A stretch of DNA of 26,203 bases from Clostridia bacterium. GTDB lineage: Bacteria > Bacillota > Clostridia > Christensenellales > CAG-917. A program made the translations under genes and the position numbers. Below the pieces are notes generated by a model that made no database searches, was not told the origin of the DNA, and saw only the letters and a list, made by a program, of their open reading frames with translations. This document shows positions 15,452-23,071 of the stretch, in pieces. Position 1 is the first letter of the stretch; every line of letters starts with the position of its first letter. The stretch is taken from NCBI GenBank assembly GCA_900763875.1, contig CAAFLX010000024.1:1-26203 (forward strand), read 5' to 3'.

Positions 15452-18400
15452 GTGAACAAAAAATATTATATCGGATTTGACATTGGCACGGAATCTGTCG
15501 GCTGGGCAACAACCGACGAGGAGTACAACTTGCTCAAAGCGCGAGGACAAGATTTTTGGGGCGTATATTTGTTTGACGAGGCAAAAACGGCTGCTGCGAG
15601 GCGAGGATTTCGCACAGCGCGTCGCCGCTATGCAAGAAGACGTCAGCGCATAAAACTCTTGCAAGAGTTGTTTGCGCAAGAGATTTCAAAAGTTGATTTT
15701 AGCTTTTTTGAGCGGCTCAACAACAGCAAGTACAACGTTGAAGATAAAAACGGCAACGTGCAGTATAAAGATTGTTTGTTTCACGATTCCGATTTCAATG
15801 ACAGTGCGTACTTCAAAAAATACAACACGATTTACAGCCTACGCGCGGCTTTTTTGGACAAAGAAAAAGCAAAAGAGATCAAGGATATTAGGCTGTTGTA
15901 CCTGACCGTTGCGCATATCGTCAAAAACCGCGGACATTTTTTGTTTGAGGGTCAAGAATTTAATGTCGGCAACAAAGACGTTGCACGTCAAGCATTGTCG
16001 AATATCAACGGCATATTGATTGCTTTGGACGAAAATGCCGTGACGTTTGCGCCCGAAAAATTTGACGAGGCATTGGGTGTGTTGCTTGAACAAAAAACCA
16101 CCAAGAGCGAGAAGGAACGCAGGCTTAAACAGTGTTTGGGCGTTGATGGAAACAAGGCTTGCCTTGCAATCATAAAGGCAATGGTCGGTTTGCAAGTTAA
16201 CGTGAAAAACTTGTTTGAGGACAAAGAGCCGTCAATCAAGAATTTTTGTTTTGACGACGCAGGATTTGAGGTGGAAAAACTGCGCGAGAATTTTGACGAG
16301 GACGAGTATTCGTTGATTTGCGAGGCAAAGAAGGTCTATGACTGGGCGGTATTGGCGCAAATTTTGGGGCAACACAAATATATCTCCGAGGCGATGTTGG
16401 CAAAGTATGACCGACACAAAAAAGATTTGGAATTGTTGAAGGCGCATGTCAAAAACGATTTTGGAAAAGAAAAATATGAAGAGGTGTTTAGAAATAAAGA
16501 AAAAATCGATAATTACGCCGCATATATCGGGCATGACGAAAAAGGCAACAAATCACCAAACCATGCCACAAAAGAGGAGTTTTATAAGTATTTGAGGTCG
16601 TTTGTCACGGATGATGAAATCAAAGGGCGAATGGACAAAGGCATTTTTCTGGAAAAACAACGTTCTAGTGCAAACGCCGTGATACCTTATCAACTTCAAC
16701 TTGCCGAATTGAAGGCGATTCTTGACAATGCAAGTGACAACTTCCCGTTTTTGAACAGCGAGAGTGACGGAATGAGCGTCAAAGATAAGATTTTGAAACT
16801 GTTGACGTTCAGAATTCCTTATTACGTCGGGCCGCTCAATACAGCGCATTCAGACAAAGGTTTTGCGTGGGTAAAGAAGTTTGACGGAACGGAAAACGAT
16901 CGTATCACGCCTTGGAATTTTGACAAAATCGTTGACAGACAGGCATCTGAAACGGAGTTTATCAAGCGGATGACAAACAAATGCACCTATCTTGTCGGCG
17001 AGGACGTTTTGCCCAAGCAATCGCTTTTGTACAGTGAATTTGCGTTCCTGAACGAGCTTAACAACGTCACGTTCAAGGGGCATCGACTTGATAAGCAAGC
17101 GCGCGAGGCAATAGTTAGGTATGCCAAAAACAACAACAGGAAAATCACACTCAAAGTACTGGCGGACGTATTGGCAAAAGAAGGCTTGATTGAGCAAAGC
17201 GACAAGGCGACGGAGAATTTTGCAGGTATTGACGGCGAGATAAAAAGCGGGTTTTCGACATTGCGATTTTTCAAACGCGTATTCGGTGATGATTTCGATG
17301 TGAAAATGTGCGAAGAGATTGTGAAATGGTTCACGATTATGAGCAACAAAGACGATGTTGCAAAGCGTGTGGAACGCGAGTTTGGCATAGATAAGGAGAC
17401 TACAAAAAAACTTAAGGACTTGAATTGTAGCGGCTGGGGAAAGCTGTCCGCCACGTTTTTGGACAGCGACGAAATAACCACTGTTGACGGCAGCGGCGAA
17501 ATTTTGACAATCATTCAGGCAATGCGCGAAACCGGCTGCAACCTTATGGAACTATTGTCGCAACAATACGGTTTTAAGAGTGCGGTTGACAGGTTCAACT
17601 CGCAAAACGTCGAGGATGGCAAGGTGAGTTACAAAACCGTTGAAGACCTATATTGTTCTCCGTCGGTCAAGCGTGCAATTTGGCGTACCGTTTGCCTTGC
17701 AAGAGAGATTGAAAAGGTGCAAGGGTGTCCACCTGCTCGCATATTTATCGAAATGGCAAGAGGTGGGGATAAGAACAAAAAAGAACGCACCAAGTCGAGA
17801 AAAGAACAGCTTGTCGAGCTTTACAAATCGTGCAAAGCCGACGTTCGGTCGTGGATATCTCAAGAAGAAATAGCCGATTTGGCAAAACAAATCGACAGCA
17901 CCGATGACGCAGGATTTTTGAGGGACAAACTGTATTTGTACTATTTGCAAATGGGACGTTGCGCATATACGGGCAAGCCGATAAGCATAGAACAATTATT
18001 TGCCAAAAACGTGTGCAATATCGACCATATATATCCGCAATCCAAAATCAAGGACGACAGCATAATCAACAATAGGGTGCTGTGCTTTTTGGACAATAAC
18101 CAATCAAAAAAGGACGTCTATCCCGTTGCTCACGAAATCCGCGAACAGATGTATCCCATTTGGAGTGATTGGCACAAGAGAAAACTTATAAGCGACGAGA
18201 AATTCAAGAGACTTACGCGCAACACACCGCTCACGCAAGAAGAACTTGGAGATTTCATCAATCGTCAGTTGGTCGAAACTCGTCAAAGCACGAAGGCAGT
18301 TGCGCAAATACTCAAGCAGATGTATCCAAACACCGATATCGTCTATTCAAAAGCAAGCAACGTCGTAGACTTCAAAAATAAAATCAACGACAACAAGCAG

Positions 18401-19504
18401 CAACCTCAAATTGTTAAGGTGAGAGAACTCAACGATTTGCATCACGCAAAGGACGCATATTTGAATATTGTGGTCGGAAACGTTTACTATACAAAATTCA
18501 ATCGCAACGCCGTTGAATATTTGAAGAACAACGGCATTGACAGCTACAATATGAAATACCTTTTCGACAATAACCTCAAAAATGCGTGGATGCCGTCCTA
18601 CAAGCAAAAAGTGGTGTCTATTGTCAACAAAAACACGTGTAGAGTTGTTCGTTTTGTATCCGAAGGTGAGGGGAAACTGTTTGACGCAACCGTGAAGACA
18701 ATGGGCAGAAACGACAAACTTATTCCGCTCAAACTGAATTGTCCGCTTGAACAGACAGACAAATACGGCGGATATGACTCAGCAACAACAGGATATTTTG
18801 CGCTCGTAAGAAGTTATGGCAAAAAGGATACAATTCAACTGTCGCTTGAGGCAATACCCGTATACATAGATTTGCTCGGAAAAGACAAGGTGCAAGATTA
18901 TCTTGTCAACAACGTGGGACTTAAAAATCCGCAAATTTTGATTGAAAAAATCAAAATAAATTCGTTGTTAAAACTCAACGGAGCATACTTTTGGTTGAGA
19001 GGCAAAACTTGCGACAGAATTGTGATATGCAACGCAAACCAACTTGTTCTTGACCATGACAGCGCGTGTTATTTGAAAAAAATCGTGTCGTTTGTAGACA
19101 AAGAGAAGAAAGAGGGCAAGCAGTTGATTCCCACAGTAGAATTTGACGGAATTGCCAAGGACGACAACTTAAAATTGTATGATGCACTCATAGACAAAAT
19201 GGGCAGTGCGCCATATTCAAACATATCGTCGTTCGCTTTGCAAACCAAATTCTTAAGTTCAAAGAGAAATAGTTTTGGCGAGTTGTGCGAAAAAGACCAA
19301 ATCAAAGTTTTGTTGGAGGTATTACACTTTTTGCAATGCAATCCTGTATTGTCAAATCTTAAATTAATTGACGGCAGTGCGAACAGCGGCTCATTGCTAC
19401 ACTCAAAAAAGATTTCACAAGACGAGGAGTGCTTGCTCATCACGCAATCGCCGACGGGATATTATCGAGATACCGTGAATCTAACGGCATATTTTGACAA
19501 ATGA
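15452..19504 (+). CDS. cas9: CRISPR-associated endonuclease Cas9, type II-A
   Basis: The RNA-guided nuclease that cuts DNA matched by crRNA:tracrRNA. Its 1350 residues fit long type II-A Cas9. RuvC-I has Asp10 in Y-I-G-F-D-I-G-T, the Arg-rich bridge helix is at about 50-75, RuvC-II has Glu767 in I-F-I-E-M-A-R, HNH has Asp858-His859 in N-I-D-H-I-Y-P-Q-S with Asn883, and RuvC-III has His998 and Asp1001 in H-H-A-K-D-A-Y-L. All catalytic residues are intact. The GTG at 15452 is chosen because AAGGAG (15436-15441) lies 10 nt upstream and it gives the usual N-terminus; an ATG at 15431 would add seven residues and lacks such a site. The C-terminal PAM region lacks an obvious R-x-R pair. It overlaps cas1 by 4 nt. 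Confidence 0.97.
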   Translation: MNKKYYIGFDIGTESVGWATTDEEYNLLKARGQDFWGVYLFDEAKTAAARRGFRTARRRYARRRQRIKLLQELFAQEISKVDFSFFERLNNSKYNVEDKNGNVQYKDCLFHDSDFNDSAYFKKYNTIYSLRAAFLDKEKAKEIKDIRLLYLTVAHIVKNRGHFLFEGQEFNVGNKDVARQALSNINGILIALDENAVTFAPEKFDEALGVLLEQKTTKSEKERRLKQCLGVDGNKACLAIIKAMVGLQVNVKNLFEDKEPSIKNFCFDDAGFEVEKLRENFDEDEYSLICEAKKVYDWAVLAQILGQHKYISEAMLAKYDRHKKDLELLKAHVKNDFGKEKYEEVFRNKEKIDNYAAYIGHDEKGNKSPNHATKEEFYKYLRSFVTDDEIKGRMDKGIFLEKQRSSANAVIPYQLQLAELKAILDNASDNFPFLNSESDGMSVKDKILKLLTFRIPYYVGPLNTAHSDKGFAWVKKFDGTENDRITPWNFDKIVDRQASETEFIKRMTNKCTYLVGEDVLPKQSLLYSEFAFLNELNNVTFKGHRLDKQAREAIVRYAKNNNRKITLKVLADVLAKEGLIEQSDKATENFAGIDGEIKSGFSTLRFFKRVFGDDFDVKMCEEIVKWFTIMSNKDDVAKRVEREFGIDKETTKKLKDLNCSGWGKLSATFLDSDEITTVDGSGEILTIIQAMRETGCNLMELLSQQYGFKSAVDRFNSQNVEDGKVSYKTVEDLYCSPSVKRAIWRTVCLAREIEKVQGCPPARIFIEMARGGDKNKKERTKSRKEQLVELYKSCKADVRSWISQEEIADLAKQIDSTDDAGFLRDKLYLYYLQMGRCAYTGKPISIEQLFAKNVCNIDHIYPQSKIKDDSIINNRVLCFLDNNQSKKDVYPVAHEIREQMYPIWSDWHKRKLISDEKFKRLTRNTPLTQEELGDFINRQLVETRQSTKAVAQILKQMYPNTDIVYSKASNVVDFKNKINDNKQQPQIVKVRELNDLHHAKDAYLNIVVGNVYYTKFNRNAVEYLKNNGIDSYNMKYLFDNNLKNAWMPSYKQKVVSIVNKNTCRVVRFVSEGEGKLFDATVKTMGRNDKLIPLKLNCPLEQTDKYGGYDSATTGYFALVRSYGKKDTIQLSLEAIPVYIDLLGKDKVQDYLVNNVGLKNPQILIEKIKINSLLKLNGAYFWLRGKTCDRIVICNANQLVLDHDSACYLKKIVSFVDKEKKEGKQLIPTVEFDGIAKDDNLKLYDALIDKMGSAPYSNISSFALQTKFLSSKRNSFGELCEKDQIKVLLEVLHFLQCNPVLSNLKLIDGSANSGSLLHSKKISQDEECLLITQSPTGYYRDTVNLTAYFDK

Positions 19505-20367
19505 GTTGGCGCACGGTGGTCGTTTCTACACACAGCAAACTCGAATATAAAATGGGTTATCTTGTGTGTAGAAACGAACAAGTTCAAAAAATACATCTCT
19601 CCGAAATTTCCACGCTGATAATCGAATCGACGGCGGTTTCGCTTACGTCTGCACTTGTTTGCGAATTGATAAAAAACAAAATCGGCGTGGTGTTTTGTGA
19701 CGAACAACACAATCCACACTCCCAACTTTTGCCAATAAACGGCAGCCATGACGCAAGCAAAAAACTCAAAATTCAAACGGAGTGGGACGAAACAATCCGC
19801 GCCGACGTTTGGACGGAAATAGTGGCAAACAAAATATATCAGCAAGCCAAGCACTTGAAAGACGTCGGGGCGGAGCAAGCGGACACGTTGTTTGCATATA
19901 TCGAGCAGCTTCAACGTTGCGATGCGACAAACAGAGAGGGACATTCTGCCAAAGTGTATTTCAATGCGCTGTTTGGTTTGTCTTTTTCAAGGAATAAGCA
20001 AAACTTCACAAACAGTGCGTTAGATTATGGATATGCAATCATTTTGTCTGCATTCAACCGGGCGGTTGTTGCCAACGGATACAACACACAAATAGGGCTG
20101 TTTCACAGAAACGAGTTCAATCCGTTCAATTTTTCCTGCGATTTGATGGAGCCGTTCAGAGTGCTTGTTGACAGGCTTGTTTTTCAAATGGAAGGTGAAA
20201 TCTTTGATACAAACGCAAAGCGGTGTTTGCAAAATATCACCAACCAAAGGCTAAAAATCGCAGGCAAAGAGCACACGGTGCTAGATGCAATCGGCATCTA
20301 TTGCAAAAGCGTTTTCAATGCGCTATGCACAAAAGACTTGTCGCAAATATGTTTTTATGAGTTATAG
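19501..20367 (+). CDS. cas1: CRISPR integrase Cas1
   Basis: With Cas2 it inserts new spacers at the leader end of the array. The 288-residue protein has the metal-binding triad expected of type II Cas1: Glu146 in N-R-E-G-H, His202 in G-L-F-H-R-N-E, and Glu217 in C-D-L-M-E-P. These lie three residues earlier than the equivalent positions in S. pyogenes Cas1. It begins in the ATGA shared with the cas9 stop, so translation is probably coupled. The family assignment and activity prediction are strong. Confidence 0.96.
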   Translation: MSWRTVVVSTHSKLEYKMGYLVCRNEQVQKIHLSEISTLIIESTAVSLTSALVCELIKNKIGVVFCDEQHNPHSQLLPINGSHDASKKLKIQTEWDETIRADVWTEIVANKIYQQAKHLKDVGAEQADTLFAYIEQLQRCDATNREGHSAKVYFNALFGLSFSRNKQNFTNSALDYGYAIILSAFNRAVVANGYNTQIGLFHRNEFNPFNFSCDLMEPFRVLVDRLVFQMEGEIFDTNAKRCLQNITNQRLKIAGKEHTVLDAIGIYCKSVFNALCTKDLSQICFYEL

Positions 20368-20677
20368 GTTTATGAGAATAGTGGTGTTTTTCGATTTGCC
20401 GGTTGAAACTTCCAAAGATAGGGCGGAATATCGCGCTTTTCGGAATTTCTTGATAAAAAACGGATTTGTTATGATGCAGGAATCCGTGTATAGCAAAATC
20501 GTGCTCAACAACACCGTTGGCGAAGCTGTAAAAGAAAACGTGCGCAAGCACTGCGCTCAAAGAGGCTTGGTGCAAATGCTCACAGTGACGGAGAGGCAGT
20601 TTGAGCGTATGGAATTGATTGTCGGCGATGTCAAAAGCAACGTCGTTGACAATGACAATCGGTTGGTGGTGCTATGA
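20357..20677 (+). CDS. cas2: CRISPR adaptation protein Cas2
   Basis: The 106-residue partner that bridges Cas1 dimers during spacer integration. The ferredoxin-like N-terminus M-R-I-V-V-F-F-D-L-P carries the conserved Asp13. I chose the ATG at 20357 because the protein then starts M-S-Y-R-F-M-R, as in S. pyogenes Cas2 (M-S-Y-R-Y-M-R). This overlaps cas1 by 11 nt. The ATG at 20372 is the alternative, and the frame also opens further upstream inside cas1. It ends in an ATGA overlap with csn2. Confidence 0.93.
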   Translation: MSYRFMRIVVFFDLPVETSKDRAEYRAFRNFLIKNGFVMMQESVYSKIVLNNTVGEAVKENVRKHCAQRGLVQMLTVTERQFERMELIVGDVKSNVVDNDNRLVVL

Positions 20678-21345
20678 AAATTTGCCATTTTGACTTTTCA
20701 AAACCTTTCGACATCCAAGACGGCGTCGGAGTGTTGATTGTGGAGAATGCAAGCAAATTTGTGCAATATTGCAATGATTTTATATTGCAACAAGTGGGTG
20801 CTGACGGCGATTTTATCATCGATGAGGGCGACAAAGCGTTTTCATTCAAAAAGTCGGGCTGTATCGTGTTTGATTTTTTCAATTTGTCACTCAATGACAA
20901 AAAAATTCTTGCAGGAATTTATGATTCAATCGCCGCCTCTGTCGATGAAAACTATTTGCAAGAGTACTATGAATTGCTTGGTAAAATGAGCGGACTTTGC
21001 GATTTGATCGCAATAGATGCCCCGTTTGACGTGGAGTATAATGCGGACTTGTCCGTTCAGGATTTTCTCAAAGCAATGCGAGTCAGTCACGTTGAACAAA
21101 AGACGTCTTTTGCGGAAAGGGTGGTTGAGTGGCTCGATGCAAAAGCGCAGTTTTGCAACGTCCGTTTGTTTGTCCTTGTCAATTTGCGTGCGTTTTTGAG
21201 CGATGAGGACTACAAACTCATTCATGACCACGTTCAATATGCAACGTATTCGGTTTTGATGCTTGAGCGGAATCAGTCCAATAGAGTCAAAAACGAGCCT
21301 ATGCGCATTATCGACAACGATTTGTGCGAGATTGTTGTAGAATAG
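20674..21345 (+). CDS. csn2: CRISPR adaptation protein Csn2
   Basis: The 223-residue protein resembles S. pyogenes Csn2 in length and in two stretches: G-V-G-V-L-I-V-E-N near the N-terminus followed by F-V-Q-Y-C, and L-F-V-L-V-N-L-R-A-F-L-S followed by V-L-M-L-E near the C-terminus. Csn2 forms a ring on DNA ends and is needed for spacer acquisition. Its presence defines the locus as type II-A. It starts in the cas2 stop (ATGA) and is the last cas gene. The array promoter overlaps its 3' end. Confidence 0.9.
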   Translation: MKICHFDFSKPFDIQDGVGVLIVENASKFVQYCNDFILQQVGADGDFIIDEGDKAFSFKKSGCIVFDFFNLSLNDKKILAGIYDSIAASVDENYLQEYYELLGKMSGLCDLIAIDAPFDVEYNADLSVQDFLKAMRVSHVEQKTSFAERVVEWLDAKAQFCNVRLFVLVNLRAFLSDEDYKLIHDHVQYATYSVLMLERNQSNRVKNEPMRIIDNDLCEIVVE

Positions 21346-21363
21346 CAAAAAGTGTGCTAAAAT
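21335..21363 (+). promoter_or_regulatory. Probable pre-crRNA promoter
   Basis: TTGTAG (21335-21340), 17 bp, TAAAAT (21358-21363). The -10 is good and the -35 is poor. It overlaps the last codons of csn2. A start near 21370 would give a leader RNA of about 60 nt before the first repeat. Read-through from the cas operon is also possible. Confidence 0.5.
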
Positions 21364-21429
21364 ATATTTGAAAACACCTTCTACCATTAAGATTTCTGTG
21401 TGTGGTGCGCAAAAATGCTCAAATTTGAG
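21364..21429 (+). promoter_or_regulatory. CRISPR leader with ATTTGAG anchoring motif
   Basis: The last seven leader bases, ATTTGAG (21423-21429), touch the first repeat and equal the leader-anchoring sequence reported for S. pyogenes type II-A spacer integration. They form half of a perfect 12-bp palindrome CTCAAATTTGAG (21418-21429). CTACCATTAAGAT (21381-21393) complements the repeat over 13 nt with one bulge. Confidence 0.75.
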
Positions 21430-21795
21430 GTTTGAGTATGGTGTTATCTTAAATGGTAGTCAAACCCTTTCAAAATAAGGTTGCTTGCGTAGTTTGTTTG
21501 AGTATGGTGTTATCTTAAATGGTAGTCAAACGTTGATAGGTATGATGGTATCTGAGGCACAGTTTGAGTATGGTGTTATCTTAAATGGTAGTCAAACGTT
21601 TGAGAAGAAGTAAATCCAGCATCCTTAGTTTGAGTATGGTGTTATCTTAAATGGTAGTCAAACACGGGGGTTACGGCTCTACCGTCCGCATAGGTTTGAG
21701 TATGGTGTTATCTTAAATGGTAGTCAAACGGTAAGTTATCTATTGCGTGCGCCAAGCGAGTTTGAGTATGGTGTTATCTTAAATGGTAGTCAAAT
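21430..21795 (+). CRISPR. CRISPR array, six 36-bp repeats and five 30-bp spacers
   Basis: Repeats start at 21430, 21496, 21562, 21628, 21694 and 21760. All are identical except the last base of the sixth (T for C), which marks the leader-distal end. The repeat begins GTTTGAGTATGGTG, ends AAATGGTAGTCAAAC, and has GTTTGA/TCAAAC ends. All five spacers are exactly 30 bp. Transcription is on the + strand: the repeat in this direction complements the tracrRNA anti-repeat, and the leader is upstream. Spacer targets cannot be read here. Confidence 0.98.
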
Positions 21796-21824
21796 CAGGT
21801 ATGCATATCAACGTGATAAAGCAC

Positions 21825-21851
21825 AATCCCCGACCGATGTCGGGGATTTTT
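21825..21851 (+). terminator. Intrinsic terminator of the CRISPR array
   Basis: A 10-bp stem (AATCCCCGAC at 21825-21834 with GTCGGGGATT at 21839-21848) and a CGAT loop run into TTT, 30 nt after the last repeat. Confidence 0.85.
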
Positions 21852-21895
21852 AATGCGAGCTATTAGCGACAGAGAATTGTAATGGAGAGAGCGAC

Positions 21896-21981
21896 GAGAG
21901 TGCGGCGAGAGTGCGGCAAGGGGAGTGCGTGGCAAGGGGAGCGCGTGACAAAGTTAGTGCGTGACAAGGAAAGTGCGTGGT
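21896..21981. repeat. Short tandem repeats, 16-bp unit
   Basis: Four diverged 16-bp units, roughly AAGGGGAGTGCGTGGC, start at 21918, 21934, 21950 and 21966. They are preceded by two GAGAGTGCGGC units (21896-21917). They lie between the array terminator and the next gene. No protein is encoded; they could be binding sites or slippage products. Confidence 0.6.
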
Positions 21982-22031
21982 GAGAGCTGTGAAATTGAAT
22001 TGGGAATTATTAATTTGAGAGGACGCGCATA

Positions 22032-22766
22032 TTGTTTGGTATGCGGAAAATGGCGAAAGAGAATATTTTGGTCGTATGCACGATTGTGCTGTGCATTATG
22101 CTGACGTTGGCAACGTGCGTGTCCTTTTCGGAGGGCGGAATTTTGGCGGCGTTCGGCAGGGTGGAGAGCAAGGCGGTGACGATATGGGCGGTGGCGTGCG
22201 GCGGTTTTTCAAACGTGACGATTGCAAGGCAGAGCGCGGAGATGATAAAGTCGAGAGGGGGCGCGGGGTATGTGCAAAGTGGCGAGAAAATCGAAATCGT
22301 GTATGCAGTGTACAAGAGCGAGGAGGCGGCGCAAGCGGTGCTTGCAAAACTTGCGGACAAGAGCTTGTATTTGAAGAAAATCGAGATTCAAAAAGGCAGC
22401 TTCAAGTGGTGCAAAGACGATGCGAAAATCGCGGTGCAAAATGCGCTCGGCTATTTCGATATTGCCTTTGACGCGCTGTTTGATTGTTCCAACTCGCTCA
22501 ATGAGGGCAGTTGTGGCATCGAGGATGTAAAAACCAAAATCAAGGTTTTACGCGCTCAAATCGAAGATATAAAGTCCGTTTTTTATCAAAATACGGCAAA
22601 TTGTGACGATGAACAAATCACGCAAATCAAACTTGCGCTTGTGACTACGCTGGCACTTTTGGACAACGTGGATTTTGCAAAAAACAACGCTTATATCACC
22701 TCGTCAATAAGGTATCAAACCATTCAACTTGCGCTTTGCAGGCAAGCGTTGATGAGCGGTTTGTGA
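22032..22766 (+). CDS. Membrane-anchored protein with possible SPOR-like domain
   Basis: A 244-residue protein with an N-terminal membrane segment (about 11-33). Residues about 48-108 have the pattern of a SPOR peptidoglycan-binding domain: an aromatic strand W-A-V-A-C-G-G-F-S, a helix A-R-Q-S-A-E-M-I-K, a second strand Y-A-V-Y-K-S, and E-E-A-A-Q-A-V-L-A-K-L. The C-terminal half (about 125-244) looks helical and matches no family I know. It would sit in the envelope, perhaps in cell wall or sporulation work. The TTG at 22032 is preferred because GAGAGGA lies 9 nt upstream; ATGs at 22041 and 22050 are alternatives. It has no evident link to CRISPR. Confidence 0.6.
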   Translation: MFGMRKMAKENILVVCTIVLCIMLTLATCVSFSEGGILAAFGRVESKAVTIWAVACGGFSNVTIARQSAEMIKSRGGAGYVQSGEKIEIVYAVYKSEEAAQAVLAKLADKSLYLKKIEIQKGSFKWCKDDAKIAVQNALGYFDIAFDALFDCSNSLNEGSCGIEDVKTKIKVLRAQIEDIKSVFYQNTANCDDEQITQIKLALVTTLALLDNVDFAKNNAYITSSIRYQTIQLALCRQALMSGL

Positions 22767-23035
22767 TTGGTTTTTGCAAGCAAAAACGTGCTTGAAAAAC
22801 GGCTCGATAGCGGCTTGAAACCATACTGAAAATCGCTCGAAATTGCTTGAAAAGTTGCGAAAAAACAACAAAAAAACCGCCTAAAAAACGCATAAAAAGC
22901 GGCAAAAACAGGCACAAAAAGTGGCAAAAAAATCAACGAAAAACGCATAAAGTTTGAAGAAAAATCGCTTGAAACAACATAAAACGCCGCGAATTTTTGG
23001 ACATAAAATTGAAACAAACGATTGGTTTTTCCCAC
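22767..23035. other. A-tract-rich, probably curved DNA upstream of dnaX
   Basis: No gene is seen; T-rich frames on the - strand look spurious. An 18-bp near-palindrome GTTTTTGC-AA-GCAAAAAC (22770-22787) follows the previous stop without a U-tract. Between 22859 and 22951 runs of 5-7 A recur every 10-12 bp, centred near 22862, 22873, 22885, 22896, 22906, 22918, 22929 and 22941. That is close to one helical turn and predicts intrinsic bending ahead of the dnaX promoter. Confidence 0.6.
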
Positions 23036-23064
23036 TTGCCATATTTGGTAATATAGTTTATAAT
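23036..23064 (+). promoter_or_regulatory. Sigma-A-type promoter of dnaX-ybaB-recR
   Basis: TTGCCA (23036-23041), 17 bp, TATAAT (23059-23064). The expected start of transcription, about 23071, is next to the dnaX ATG at 23072, so the mRNA would be leaderless. Confidence 0.75.
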
Positions 23065-23071
23065 ATTTTTT

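Noticed and set aside
21598..21604. Spacer 3 begins with GTTTGAG, the same seven bases as the repeat start
   Set aside because: Spacer length stays exactly 30 bp and the next bases differ from the repeat, so it is probably chance and not a partial repeat.
22724..23035. Phe-rich frame on the - strand upstream of dnaX
   Set aside because: It is a by-product of the A-tract repeats, with low-complexity composition and no ribosome site.
22767..23071. Signal recognition particle RNA upstream of dnaX, as in some Bacillota
   Set aside because: No SRP signature or long hairpin is present; the interval is A-rich with phased tracts.
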